From the NCBI GenBank assembly GCA_012932295.1, contig JAAONU010000001.1, positions 60,204,927-60,268,926 on the forward strand: a stretch of 64,000 bases of DNA. Direction: 5' to 3'. Shown here piece after piece: positions 43,978 to 54,673 of this stretch. The translations under genes and the position numbers were made by a program. The DNA is from Cyclina sinensis. Its lineage: Eukaryota; Mollusca; Bivalvia; Venerida; Veneridae. Below the pieces are notes generated by a model. It was not told where the DNA came from. It was given only the letters and a program-made list of their open reading frames with translations, and did not search any database. The number at the start of each line of letters is the position of its first letter. Within the stretch, counting starts at the first letter, position 1.

Positions 43978-44160
43978 GTCAGTCTAAAGAGAAAAATATA
44001 AGCTTTCCACGGAATATGGGACCTCCATCAGCAGCTGAGTCGTTTTTTTAAGCACTAAGTGAAATATTGGTATTTGTTTGTATGCGAGGTTTCGCGCAGT
44101 GCTTGAAAAAACGGCTCGGCTGGCGATAGAGGTGCTATATTTTTCTCCTTAGACTGATAC
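43978..44160. repeat. Hairpin element next to the LINE end
   Basis: AGTCTAAAGAGAAAAATATA (43981-44000) is the inverse of TATATTTTTCTCCTTAGACT (44137-44156). Inside, CAGCTGAGTCGTTTTTTTAAGCACT pairs with AGTGCTTGAAAAAACGGCTCGGCTG. The loop is about 50 nt. The arms are unequal by about 12 nt. Non-autonomous, MITE-like. Confidence 0.75.
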
Positions 44161-45140
44161 TAGAAAAAAGATTTAACATCAAAACTGAAATGCATGAACA
44201 AGATTTATGTTTTCTTACCTACCTAATGTCAAGGGCATGGAATCGAACTGGCACTCTAATTTTAGCCTAATCGTGCATTGGTTGCTTCGCAGATTTCAAT
44301 ATTACACGGAAATTATTATAAAGCTAGCATCTAAAAGCAAGTTTACCTTTTCAGAATATTAGCTCCACCCGTTCAGCTATTTTACAAATTTGAAATATAA
44401 TTAATACAAGTGTATTGGATATATTCTGCACGGCTGAATACAAATAATAAATGCAGAATTGTTTTGACTGTGATACAATTGTTAAATATTCATTGTTCGA
44501 GTAATATCTGCTACACTAAACAAGCTTACCACCGTAGCAACTTCGTTTACGTTTTAGTGTACAAATCAGATAAGCTCAGACACTGACGGCATTTCCTGCA
44601 CAACTTCACAACTTCTTTGATCATACATCAAATTGTCTAAGAAAAATATTTATCCGTAAGAAGGTTTTTCAGTTTTGAAGAAGTCTTTTACTATTTGTAT
44701 GGTTGATAAATTTAGAAGTGAAGCATTGTGCTCTTATATTTTAAAATACTAGTAAGCAACGAAAAAAAAAAGAAATAGAAAAAAACTTGGAACAAATAGA
44801 ACAGACCAAACTACACGTTGTCCGATAAATAAATGGTAAAGATGTTAAAGTTTACAGATATTGATATAAACACATATTTGTTTCTTACTTCCTCTATGTT
44901 TAAAAGCAGACAGAGAGTTACGTTTTGACGCACTTAGTGACCTTTGTAAGCTGTATCTGTGTTCAATAACGAAATAAACTGTTCGAAGGTATCTTAATAA
45001 TTAGAAGATGTGATTGAAACCTTTCGAAGCGGGTGGTCCTGTAATAGTTTGAACAGTCAAAACTACACTTTATGTTTTACAGTCAAGTGCCAACTGCACA
45101 GATTTGTAAAAGTTTTTTTATGGCCGAAGAAGCATATTAT
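44161..45140. other. Gene-free stretch
   Basis: No gene seen. A poor tRNA-like patch (GGAATCGAACTGGCAC) at about 44240 is not convincing. Confidence 0.45.
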
Positions 45141-45800
45141 GTTAATGGTCCTACACGGCCGTCTGTCCGTCCGCACGTCTGTCTGTCCTTAAGCAGTTTG
45201 GTTTTAAGGAGGATAACATGAGAACTGTTTGACCTTCAGTCTTTTAACTTCATATCATGATTGCCCACATTTAGTGCATGACCTGTATTGATTTTGGAGT
45301 CAAAAGGTCAAGATCACAGTGACTTTACCATTGGAAACAATGATCCGTTATTGATCCGAAACTATTTTCAAAATGTAGGCCCCTTGGAACACGACCTTTG
45401 CCCTGGTACGCTAAGAAACAAAAGTAATAATCTCCTCATCATACCCAACTATCTTGTAAAATTTGAGGATTCTGGCTACATTTTTCTCTTGAGTTATCAA
45501 TTTGAAACTGACCTTGTGGGTCAAATTAAAGGTATGTTACTTTCCATGCCTAGCCATTCAGTAAAGTTTGAAAGTCCGGTGTTCAGTTATTCCTGAGTTA
45601 TTCTTGAGGTTTTTACCGAAAACTACATTCAAAGTGCAGGCATTTGTTGAGTCTGGCATTTGACAAAGTGGGCCAAAAGCAATAAGGTTCAAAGAGGTCT
45701 TACCATCATGCAAAATCATTTTGTAAAGTTGAAAGGTCCTTCGAGTAGTTGATTCTAAGTCCTTGATACACAACTGTCTTCATAAGGCATATCCCTATAA
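45141..45800. repeat. Dispersed repeat, GTCTGTCCGTCCG start and AGGTCAAGRTCACAGTGAC units
   Basis: Starts with CGTCTGTCCGTCCGCACG (about 45159) and AATTTGGTTTT-like text, then CTTTTAACTTCATATCATGATTG, GACCTGTATTGATTTTGGAGTC and GGTCAAGATCACAGTGAC. The same order appears at 48635-48800. Open frames here are chance products. Confidence 0.7.
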
Positions 45801-46129
45801 GCTTGTTCCAGTGGTCCTAAATATTATCCGAATAATCTATTCATTGTTCCTGATCATCCTGTAAAGGTCCCCGGTGCAGTTGTTCTTCGAAATGCTACTC
45901 ATGTATTTTTTCACTTAAGGCAGAAGCTCTTTTGCGAAGTCAAATGCACTTTTACAGTCTTTGGAAGAGGATTGTAGAAATTATCACCGAGTTTTATGGT
46001 AAAACTAGAACTTCGCGAGTCGGACGTGTCCCCTGACGATAGCACACCAGTTATTTAACTTATTTTCTATGGAATGTGGAATTTATAAGACCCGTATAAG
46101 AATTAAGTATAAAAAAAGGAAGGGCAACT

Positions 46130-46430
46130 CCACTATGATATCTATTCTATGAAGTTTTAAGTTAATACCTTCAATATCTTTCAAGTTATGCCCCGGACAA
46201 GAATTACGTATGAAAAATTACAAAGGGCAATAATTAAAAAATTGCGAAAAATACTGTTATGGTTCTTGAATACTGCACCTCCCCACAGTGAGATCTATTC
46301 ACCTATGAAGTTTAACGTTGATACCTTCTGTACGTTTGGAGTTATGTTCCGGACAAGCAAAATGGGACGCCGCCGCGGACACCGCCGCCGACGCGGACAC
46401 CGCAAGTAACACCTATATGTCCCCTGACTA
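46130..46430. repeat. Dispersed repeat with a GC-rich minisatellite
   Basis: Same family as 22700-23150 (GAAAAATTACAAAGGGCAA and CAGTGAGATCT blocks). It ends in a GC-rich run, GACGCCGCCGCGGACACCGC repeats (46366-46403), and CCCCTGACTATAG. Confidence 0.65.
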
Positions 46431-47036
46431 TAGTCAGGCGACACAAAAATGACTAACATGATACTTATCATTATCAATAGCAACAACATTTTTATAAGTA
46501 GAACAAAACCAACAACAAAATCATCATCAGTAATAACAAAAACTACAACAACAATATTTTCAAACATAACAATGAGACTTTTCTAGGGGTGATTACATTT
46601 CGAACCACCCTTACTGTCATGTTATAAATACATAATACGCCTTTTATTTCTGAATCGGTCATTATTTATTTTGTTAAAAAAACACACACACACAAACAGA
46701 TATAAATTAGAAGTTTATTAAACCTGTTTATAACTGTCTATAAACTTAATTTTACTTATCACATTGTCCCGAAATATTGTTTATTATGACTGTTTGAAAT
46801 ACGTCGAAATTACGCACTATCTAAAATTATCGCTTTCTTCTCTGCATGATAGTTTGCGGAAAAAGTGTTTGATTTTGGTTCGAGTTCCAGTTTGATCATT
46901 CACTTAATATAGGTATTTCCTGTAATGAGCATTTCTACCTACATTCACTTTTCACGTGCAGATTTTCAAAAAAATAAAAATAAGTAAATCTGTTTTAAAA
47001 ACACATACTTGCATTTATTCGTATCAGGTTAGTTGT
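46431..47036. other. Gene-free stretch
   Basis: AAC/ACA-rich simple sequence at 46480-46570 and a short (CA)n at 46681-46695. No gene. Confidence 0.5.
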
Positions 47037-47108
47037 TTTTAAGCTCAGTTGGTAAAGCATCGGATTGTCAATCTATTGTTCTCGATTCAAACCCCACCAG
47101 GGACGGGT
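47037..47108 (+). repeat. tRNA-like sequence
   Basis: A box TAAGCTCAGTTGGTAAAGC and a B-box-like CTCGATTCAAACCCC, with GATTGTCAATC between. The T arm and acceptor pairing are poor. Probably a tRNA pseudogene or SINE head. Confidence 0.45.
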
Positions 47109-47938
47109 AAATTTCTCCTTGATAATTGATGTTGGACAATGCATCTAAATGTCCCGAACCTCTGATTCAAGTAAACTGTCGTTTGTTGCGGAGTTGGATA
47201 TCAAGAAACATTTGTTCGGTGGACTGAACGTCTGGATATGACCAAAAAGAGGTTAAAAATGACATTATACCCCAATAATAACAAAAAAAGTTTTATATAT
47301 TTATTTCAGCAACAACAATAAAATGAACTGTATGGATACATACTTTGTTTCGGTGGTTTTACAATTAATTAACTGTCGATAGCAGAAGACCGTAATTGCA
47401 ACTAAATTATTAAACACTATCTTTAATTCATGCATATCATAATACTGGGCGTGGTGATCATATGCGACTTCAAACTAATACGAGCTATTGATCAGTTTTG
47501 TTAAACAAAAAGACCTTAACATGACACTGAATTTACTGGAGGGAAATGCTCTTGAACATTTGTTTTAATTCTTCCATAAAAAGGTGTAAATTTCTGCTGT
47601 ATGTTAAGATGACTCTGCAGTTATGCATTTTCTAAACTCAGTATGATTTCTTATCAGAATAGATGATAACAATAATGTTTTCGTTTTTTCTTTTTTTTAC
47701 GCATTTCAGATTATTACTATAATTTAGAGTGCAAATGACAAGAACCCTCAGCAGTATGCTGTTATGTATGCCTTTCATACAACTATCTAGCGTGATACTA
47801 CATAGGTGATGGAATGTCAGCGACATCTATAAGATATTAGTTTCCAATTTTTCCAGAACACACAAAAAAGGTTATATGTACACGTGTTGTGTAATATACA
47901 GATATATGTATATAATGAATACACAACTTTGTTGTTAA
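47109..47938. other. Upstream of the carboxylesterase remnant
   Basis: No other gene recognised. Confidence 0.45.
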
Positions 47939-48640
47939 ATGGATTATTTTCGTACTATGATTTTATTTTTTCTGATACTTGTTTCGTTCAAGCATTCTAG
48001 GTCAGAGGTAAGCCCTAGTTTAACGACGCTGCTCGGAAAAATCAATGGAGAAACTCTGGAAACCGTGTTTATGGGAAATACATATCATGTTGATAGATAT
48101 CTCGGTATTCCTTACGCTAAACCGCCTACTGGAGAAAGGCGTTTCAAAAAGCTGGAATTTCATGAACACTTTACGGCACCATACAATGCCGTCAAGGTCG
48201 GACCATCCTGTCTTCAGAACGACTTCCTTTTCATTGTAGTAGTAGAATAATCAAGATTAGAAGACTGCCTTTCTCTAAATATATACGTTCCTCGAGATTA
48301 TCGTGGTTACAATAAATTACAGACTGGGGTTTCTAAAGTTTCTTGAAATAAACCATCGAAAATCTCCTGGTAATTTTGATCTCTGGGATCAGCGTCTAGC
48401 ATTGCAGTGGGTTAACAACCATATAGGCGCTTTTGGTGGAGATAAGGACAAAATGACTTTATTTGGGGAGTCGGCAGGCTATATATCTGTTGCATTTCAG
48501 ATGTTGTATCCTCTAAATAAGGGACTCTTCAGAAGCGGTACAACTCAAAGTGGTTCACCTACCATATGTGCGTTGGTTTTCTCAGACAGTACCATCGAAA
48601 AGACCAATTACTTTGAGGAAAACTTAAACTGTAGTCAGTC
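47939..48640 (+). pseudogene. Carboxylesterase/cholinesterase-like pseudogene
   Basis: Homologous to secreted type-B carboxylesterases (alpha/beta hydrolases). ATG 47939 opens with a signal peptide (MILFFLILVSF). Then comes YLGIPYAKPPTGERRFKK, the family's N-terminal signature. An in-frame TAA (48248-48250) precedes LEDCLSLNIYVPRDYRG, in the same frame. The frame then jumps to VTINYRLGFL..., skipping about 50-70 residues that should hold the HGGGF oxyanion-hole loop. FDLWDQRLALQWVNNHI and the nucleophile motif LFGESAG follow. The similarity stops near 48620 where a dispersed repeat begins, so the other half, with the catalytic acid and His, is missing. The absence of introns between these blocks would fit a processed copy. 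Confidence 0.8.
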
Positions 48641-49038
48641 TGTCCGTCCGTGAGCAATTTGGTTTCCCGAAGGTTAACTTGAAAACTGTTTGGCATACAG
48701 TCTTTTAACTATACATGATGATTGCCCTCATTAAGTGGATGACCTCTATTAATTTTGGGGTCAGTAGCTTAAAGGTCAAGGTTGCAGTGACCTTAATATT
48801 GAAAACCATTTCCGCCATGTAACTTGACAGTAATTTGTTACACAGACTTCAAACATTATATCATGATTAAGGACATTAAAGTGGATGAATCTTATGCATG
48901 TTGGAGTCAGTATGTCAAAGGTCAAGGCCATCATTTACAATTTGTTACTCGACAACCACTGGTCTAAGAGACTTCAAAATTCATATATTGATTGAACACA
49001 TTGAGTGAATGACCCCTATTGATTTTGGGGTCAGTAGG

Positions 49039-49237
49039 TTCTTACGAACATGAAAGTCCGTAACAGAAAGATGCAATTTATCTTAGAATACACAACCTAG
49101 ACAGGGAATCGATTCTTTGGCTCAGTGGTTAGAGCGTTCGCGTGTCACGCGGGAGATAATGGTTCGAATCCCGCTCTGGGTTGTGTATTCTAAGATGCAT
49201 TGCATCTTTCTGTTACGGACTTTCGTGTTCGTAAGAA
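49039..49237. mobile_element. Palindromic element with tRNA-Asp-like core
   Basis: The left arm starts TTCTTACGAACATGAAAGTC and the right arm ends GACTTTCGTGTTCGTAAGAA. The arms pair over about 60 bp, down to TTAGAATACACAACC / GGTTGTGTATTCTAA. Between them is a tRNA-like unit on the plus strand (about 49111-49182): A box TGGCTCAGTGGTTAGAGC, anticodon region TGTCACGCGGGAGA like animal tRNA-Asp(GTC), B box GGTTCGAATCCC. It sits in the AGGTCA repeat with GG on both sides. Confidence 0.75.
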
Positions 49238-49249
49238 GGTCAAAGGTCA
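49237..49249 (+). promoter_or_regulatory. DR1-type nuclear-receptor half-site pair
   Basis: AGGTCA A AGGTCA is a perfect direct repeat with 1-bp spacing, the form bound by RXR/HNF4-type receptors. It is part of the repeat consensus, so presence is certain but use is unknown. Confidence 0.35.
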
Positions 49250-49620
49250 AGGCCACAGTGAATTAAGCACTGAAAACTATTTCCGCCGTAATACTGTATA
49301 ACCATTTGTCATACAGACTCCAAACTTAATATGATGATTGATTACATTGAGAAAATGAACCCCATACATCTTAGGACCAGTAAGTCAGATGTCAAGGTCA
49401 CAATAACCTAATCACTGAAAAGTATTTCTACTGTATAACTTGACAATACTTCCCATATAGACTTCAAACTTCTTAGGATGATTGCCATCATTGATTACAT
49501 GACTCCTGTACTGTTCGGGGTAAGAACATAAAAGTTCAAGGTGACAGTCAACTTAACAATCAATATTTCTGCACAATAACTTGATAACCATGCACCACAG
49601 CATGAACATCATAACTTCTG

Positions 49621-52600
49621 AAAGAGTGACATTTGTACAAATTACAAACCTAAAATTCAGATGTGATAAAGATCTATAAAACTCTAAATTTAGAATTATA
49701 AATTTTTAAAAATCAAAATATTATAAATCAAAAACAAAAAATTCAAAATTTAAAGCAAATAATTTAATTCTAAGGTCTAAGGTTTCCTCCCTTATATTAC
49801 AAATACATCATACATAGAAAAAACACCATTTGGGCATATAATGCCAGCGGTGCTCTTTTGAATAAACTAAACTAGTAATCGAAATTACTTCAAAACTGAT
49901 AGAACAAGCATTCAGGTTTTTTACCACTATTTTGGATAATGAAATATTCGGAAATTTTTATAATGATAAGAGATACTAACATGATACGCCTTGTTTTCAG
50001 AGAAATAATTATGATCGACAGTAAATTCATACCTGAGAGAGAGTCCATTTATTCATTGATGATCCCTTGAAATGCATTCAGAGTACACCTACATTTCATT
50101 AGAATATGTAGTAACCTATCAAACATTCCAGACACTTTAATCATGTTGCTAAAGAGCTAGCCCAATAGCAAGTCTTTTGGAAGTAGCCTAATGTCACTCA
50201 ATCAAACTCCTCCCTTTTTAACCTTTTAGTACCGGGCATCAACTTTACAGCTTCCTACAAAGTATAGCCCTTATCTCAACCCCTCAATGGAATTCTTGAG
50301 CAAGGCAACTCTGCCTGCACTCCCAGCCGATGGCATAAACCCCTACATTTAATTATCCTCGTCACCAATGTAGAAAAATCCTACAATGCTCAGTGCGGAT
50401 TGAGCATGGTCTCCGGGGTGACAGTCAGGTCAGATACACTAACCATGTCGCTAAAGAACTAACCCAACAATTGCAAGTAGCGCAATATCACCCAATTACT
50501 ACAAATATCAGAGTTCTGGTCATTCATCCCTTTGTTTCGAGGAGCTCAGTTCATAGGAGTACAGCCAGAAAATATGACTCTTCTTTACACAGAGTTAAAG
50601 GCCACATATTAAATTGTCTCCTATAAGAGTGTTTATTTTACTTAAGACTAATTTATTGGCCAAAATTGATTTCCTGTTGTAATAAAGGTGTTACAGTATA
50701 AATTATACCATGCATGCCAGTAACCAGAGATTTTTGTGAAACTTGCAGATTTTTGTTTATCTTGCACTGTGCCAAAAATGTAACAATATAAAGTTCATCT
50801 TAAGATGTTGGTTTTCTTTTTATATCTACATTGTATACTATCATAGTACCAGAAGTAATATCACTTACAAAACATTCAGGCTCTCATTTTCATTCTCACC
50901 CACCGGTGCATGTGCCCTACGAATGTTATCTTTCAGAAAGAATACCTGGACTTATTCCAGTAGCTGACTCATAGGTTGACTTAATTTTGGTAGTGTTACT
51001 TGTAAGTGGAACTACATAATATTGAGCTTTCATGCTGATTCTTATTTTATCTGGACTTGTTTCCTTTTTTTAAGCATGGTCCTTGACTCATAATAAAATT
51101 ACATACGACTTGAAGGCTGAGCCAAAAACATATAGTGACAGATGTAATATACACCAGGTTTCAAGTGCCAGAGTACAATATTGCTGTCAGATCAACGTAA
51201 AATTGCTGAACTTTGAGCATTAGCGCCACCCTGGAAAAGGCAGGCAACGATATCTTGCTTATAGTAATAACTTGATGTAGAAATACCATTTTTTGGTCAG
51301 TTTAATAAAATATGTTCTTTGTTCTCAAGTTTAAATGCAAAGAAACTGTAGCATTCTGTATTCTCTGAAGTCAAGTGCAATTCTGACACAGTATTATCAC
51401 AAAACCTGCGACCCAGACACTCATACTGAAACTATGAGTAGGTGTGATGATGGTCTACTAATCTTGGAAACCTGAATTTTAAATGTTGGTATTTATATCC
51501 CATGTTAGGATATTGCAGCTTGTGGTGGGTTTTCTTGATTAATAAGAATTATTTGAACACATAGCGTGTTAAGATACTGTGTACTGTAAGGATCATAACA
51601 ATGTTTAAATCAATCTTGATTTTTAACATATTAAAAAATACTTTGCCATTTTAGTTTGATAAATCAATTCTCTTTCAATTCTCTAAGTTTAATCAACATT
51701 TGCTAAGTGTTTATAAGATAATAACTTAAAAATGAATCTAAGGAAATCACCCCAGACTATTTTGGTTTATCAAAATTGAAATGTTATTTAAATATCTTTG
51801 GAAATATGCCAGCACCTAAAATTTACTGAATATTTTATTAGCAAATGTCTTATTTAGTTTGATGTTAGTAAATTGCCAGAATTTTACCTTCTATCATTCT
51901 ATATTTCGACTGATTTACCAAGAAATAACTGTTCAAATGTGTCACCCTCAAATGCATGTCATGTCTGCTAACTGTAAGAGCGTCTTGTGATGGTTTAAAA
52001 GTGATTATTCAAATCTTGAAGATGTATATTGTCCTTAAACTTAAAATGTCACATGCTGATTCAAGCTTGCGTCTTATGGAACACACTTCTGTAACATTCA
52101 ATATATAAAATTTTGCATTTCTTCAAATATGATGATACATTTTACAAGAATGATTTCTCTGTTTGATTCAAGAAGCCAATGCTTTGAACGTTTTTGAAAA
52201 CAACTTTAAAATTTAAACCATCATCATTTTGTCTGTTCTGTCTATAGTATACTCGCCTGTTGATGAAGTTCTCACCAACAGCATATGAGATTTACAGTGT
52301 ACCCTACGAAATAATTATCGCATGTTCTCAAACAGCTATCTGTCTTAATAAGCAGAGCAGTTTCAGCCGAAACGAATAATCTTTTCAAAGATCAGTTACC
52401 ATTGTTTAGCTGAAGTAATCAGTTAAAGACTTCTTTTCCAAAATTACCCATGCAGTAAACTTTTCCTCCGAAAATGTATTATAAAATGTCTTTGGGGAAA
52501 TGCCATGTTTCTGATGTGAAAATGAAAGCTTGAGATAGAAACTTTTGCAAAACATTTATATAAAAAATGAACCTTTTTATTGTCGATCTATGATATTGCT

Positions 52601-52810
52601 ATGACATGAGTAACATCCATTACCTTTTTTAGTACTTCACCAAAATATTTTTGGGCCAGTTCGATTCCTTATTATTCCTCATGAAACGTGTTGAAACATA
52701 CCTTGATTGCTTTTATATCTAAGGGCTATCTTGCACAACAAACAAACAACGATAAACAGGACCTTCACAATTGTCTGGATTCACACCAAGACAACAGGTG
52801 TGTGTAATAT
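49621..52810. other. Gene-free stretch with a 302-bp-spaced repeat
   Basis: TCATGTTGCTAAAGAGCTAG (50141) recurs diverged at 50443 (CCATGTCGCTAAAGAACTAA), within otherwise unclear sequence containing a CCGATGGCATAAACCCCTAC block. No exon with recognisable protein similarity. Confidence 0.45.
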
Positions 52811-52819
52811 TCCACAACC

Positions 52820-52906
52820 GTCACACACGCACGCACGCACACACACACACATACACACACACATATGTATCTCTCTCTCGCTCTCGCTCTCTCTCTCTCT
52901 CTCTAT
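52820..52906. repeat. (CA)n and (TC)n compound microsatellite
   Basis: CACACGCACGCAC..., then ACACACACAT..., then CTCTCTCTCGCTCTCG.... Open frames across it are artefacts. Confidence 0.95.
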
Positions 52907-53290
52907 ACAACATCAAAACAGCAAGAAATATCTTTAAAATCGATGGTCGACGCAGTATAGTTGGAAATTAAGATATGTATGAACTGACAATGAAGTATGT
53001 AATTTAAAGGGAACAAATTGTGTCTTAAAATATTGTGCCCCTAGGGCCCCCCACCCCGTGGAAGAAAAAGTAAACATTAGAGGACTGGCAACATAAGTAG
53101 GTAAGTAGATCTAAATGACAATTACCAGATCTGGAAGGGATACATGAAGAAATTAAAAAGTTATGTTCAAAAAGGAAATTTGCTGAGAAAAAGAGCATAC
53201 TGAAGGTAAATGTAAGTTGTCCATAAAGCAATGTAAAAGACACGTGACAAAATAGTATGTGTAAATATAAAAATGCATAAAGAAATGAAA
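52907..53290. other. Gene-free stretch
   Basis: Includes a GC-rich GTGCCCCTAGGGCCCCCCACC patch at 53034. No gene. Confidence 0.45.
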
Positions 53291-53940
53291 AGTAATGTCA
53301 ACTAGAGACTGCTTTTATGAAAAACATATGTCTCCCTATCATGACATTTACAATTAAGAATAAATAAATCATATGACAAGAACACGCTAATGATATGCAT
53401 AACAACATTAAAATCTAACCAACGGTTATAGAGATATGGATTTTAAATTTGGACAAATCAAGGGCCGTAACTTCGCTTAAATATCACCCAACCGGAACAC
53501 GACGAATATATCCATAACAACTTTCGCTTAAAATAATTTCTGTGAAGTTTCCTTAAACTCCGATCAGCGGTTATAGAGATATGCCTAAATGTACTCAAAT
53601 TTGGACACATCAAGAGTCACAACTCTGATAAAAATCAGCCGACAGGAACACACCAATAATACACGTAACTACACTTGCTAGCGATTATTTCTGCGAAGAT
53701 TTGTCAAAATCTGAAAAGAGGAAATGGAGATATGCTCATATGTGTTCAAATTTGGACAAATCAAGGCCCATAACTTCGCTGAAAATCACTGAACCGTAAA
53801 ATGCAGACGATGTGCTAAACTGTTTTGGTACCAATAAATCATAGCAAGTTCCATTAAAATCAAACCGGCAGTTATGTAGAAGAAGCGCGAACAAACTTTC
53901 TGACATACATACACAGACAGACAGACCTGACAGACTCACT
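53291..53940. repeat. Tandem repeat, about 150-bp unit
   Basis: GGTTATAGAGATATG followed by AATTTGGACAAATCAAG and then AACTTCGCTNAAAATCA recurs at about 53425, 53568 and 53724. It ends in CATACACAGACAGACAGACC. A related fragment is at 41810-41880. Confidence 0.75.
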
Positions 53941-54502
53941 CCGGGTTGCACAAGACATACGGTGAAAGGTTTGAATCACTTTCTTCCAGTTAGCAAGTCT
54001 GTTGCATAAAGTTTCCATGTAGGTAAACATACCTATGTTCGATATCAAGCATTTTAACTTGCAAATGTAGTCAACTGGCATAGTTCATGGTAGGTCATGA
54101 AAACAACGAGCTTAATAAGGCTGCGTCGAAAAAAAACTTTGTAGCACGTTCTGATACATAAAAGAAAGAAAGGTAACGATATCTCTCAGAACGTTGTTTG
54201 TCTCATAGTTTGTTGTCCCCGAGTAAAATGTAGAGAAATGTGTATCTTTGTATAGGTTAAAAGTAGTACAGCGAGATGCTCCATTTTTAAATGTAATAAG
54301 CTTCATATTGGCTTATTACCAGAATATAATGCTCTAAACATTTTTGTTTAATTTGTAAATGAATTCAGCAATAATATGCCATAAGAGATTAAAAAGTATA
54401 CATAATTATGAGCATCAAAGCTTAGAAAAGTTAGAATTACGAGTTTATGGACTTCCAACCTCTGGTTTACTCCTCTTAGTAAGATGTTTCTTCGAATCAT
54501 AA
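53941..54502. other. Region downstream of the SLC22 stop
   Basis: Presumed 3' untranslated and intergenic DNA. No other gene recognised. Confidence 0.4.
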
Positions 54503-54673
54503 TTAATTAACCTGTATAGAGTTAACTGTACTGATACCCTCTAACTTCACTTCTTTAACTATTTTGTCTTGCAGATGTCCATCTTTCGTTTCCGGCAACA
54601 ACAAAGTACTAAATACACAGAGAATAGCAACAGCACCACACATATAGTACAAAAGACCGGAGAAGTACGACTC
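54503..54673 (-). CDS. SLC22-like exon 10 (last)
   Basis: Acceptor TTTCAG at 54674-54679. Encodes helix 12 (LLYYMCGAVAILCVFSTLLL), PETKDGHLQDKI and a short tail, with stop TAA at 54503-54505. PETK is the family's C-terminal motif. Confidence 0.88.
   Translation of the reverse strand, partial: ESYFSGLLYYMCGAVAILCVFSTLLLPETKDGHLQDKIVKEVKLEGISTVNSIQVN

Larger units (their letters stand above)
48635..49620. repeat. Degenerate tandem of AGGTCAAGGTCACAGTGACC-type repeat
   Basis: About five diverged units of 160-200 bp. Each has ACTTGACA...TTTGTYA, ACAGACTTCAAA, TGATTG...CATT, GTGRATGACC...TATTGATTTTGGGGTCAGTA and GGTCAAGG. It begins GTCTGTCCGTCCGTGAG, fusing onto the end of the esterase remnant, and is interrupted by the palindromic tRNA-like element at 49039-49237. 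Confidence 0.75.

Noticed and set aside
49111..49182. Functional tRNA-Asp gene
   Set aside because: A and B boxes and anticodon arm are good, but acceptor and D arms pair poorly and the unit sits inside a palindromic element, so it is taken as tRNA-derived.
52707..52971. Overlapping frames with His/Thr and Ser/Leu runs
   Set aside because: Translation of the (CA)n/(TC)n microsatellite.
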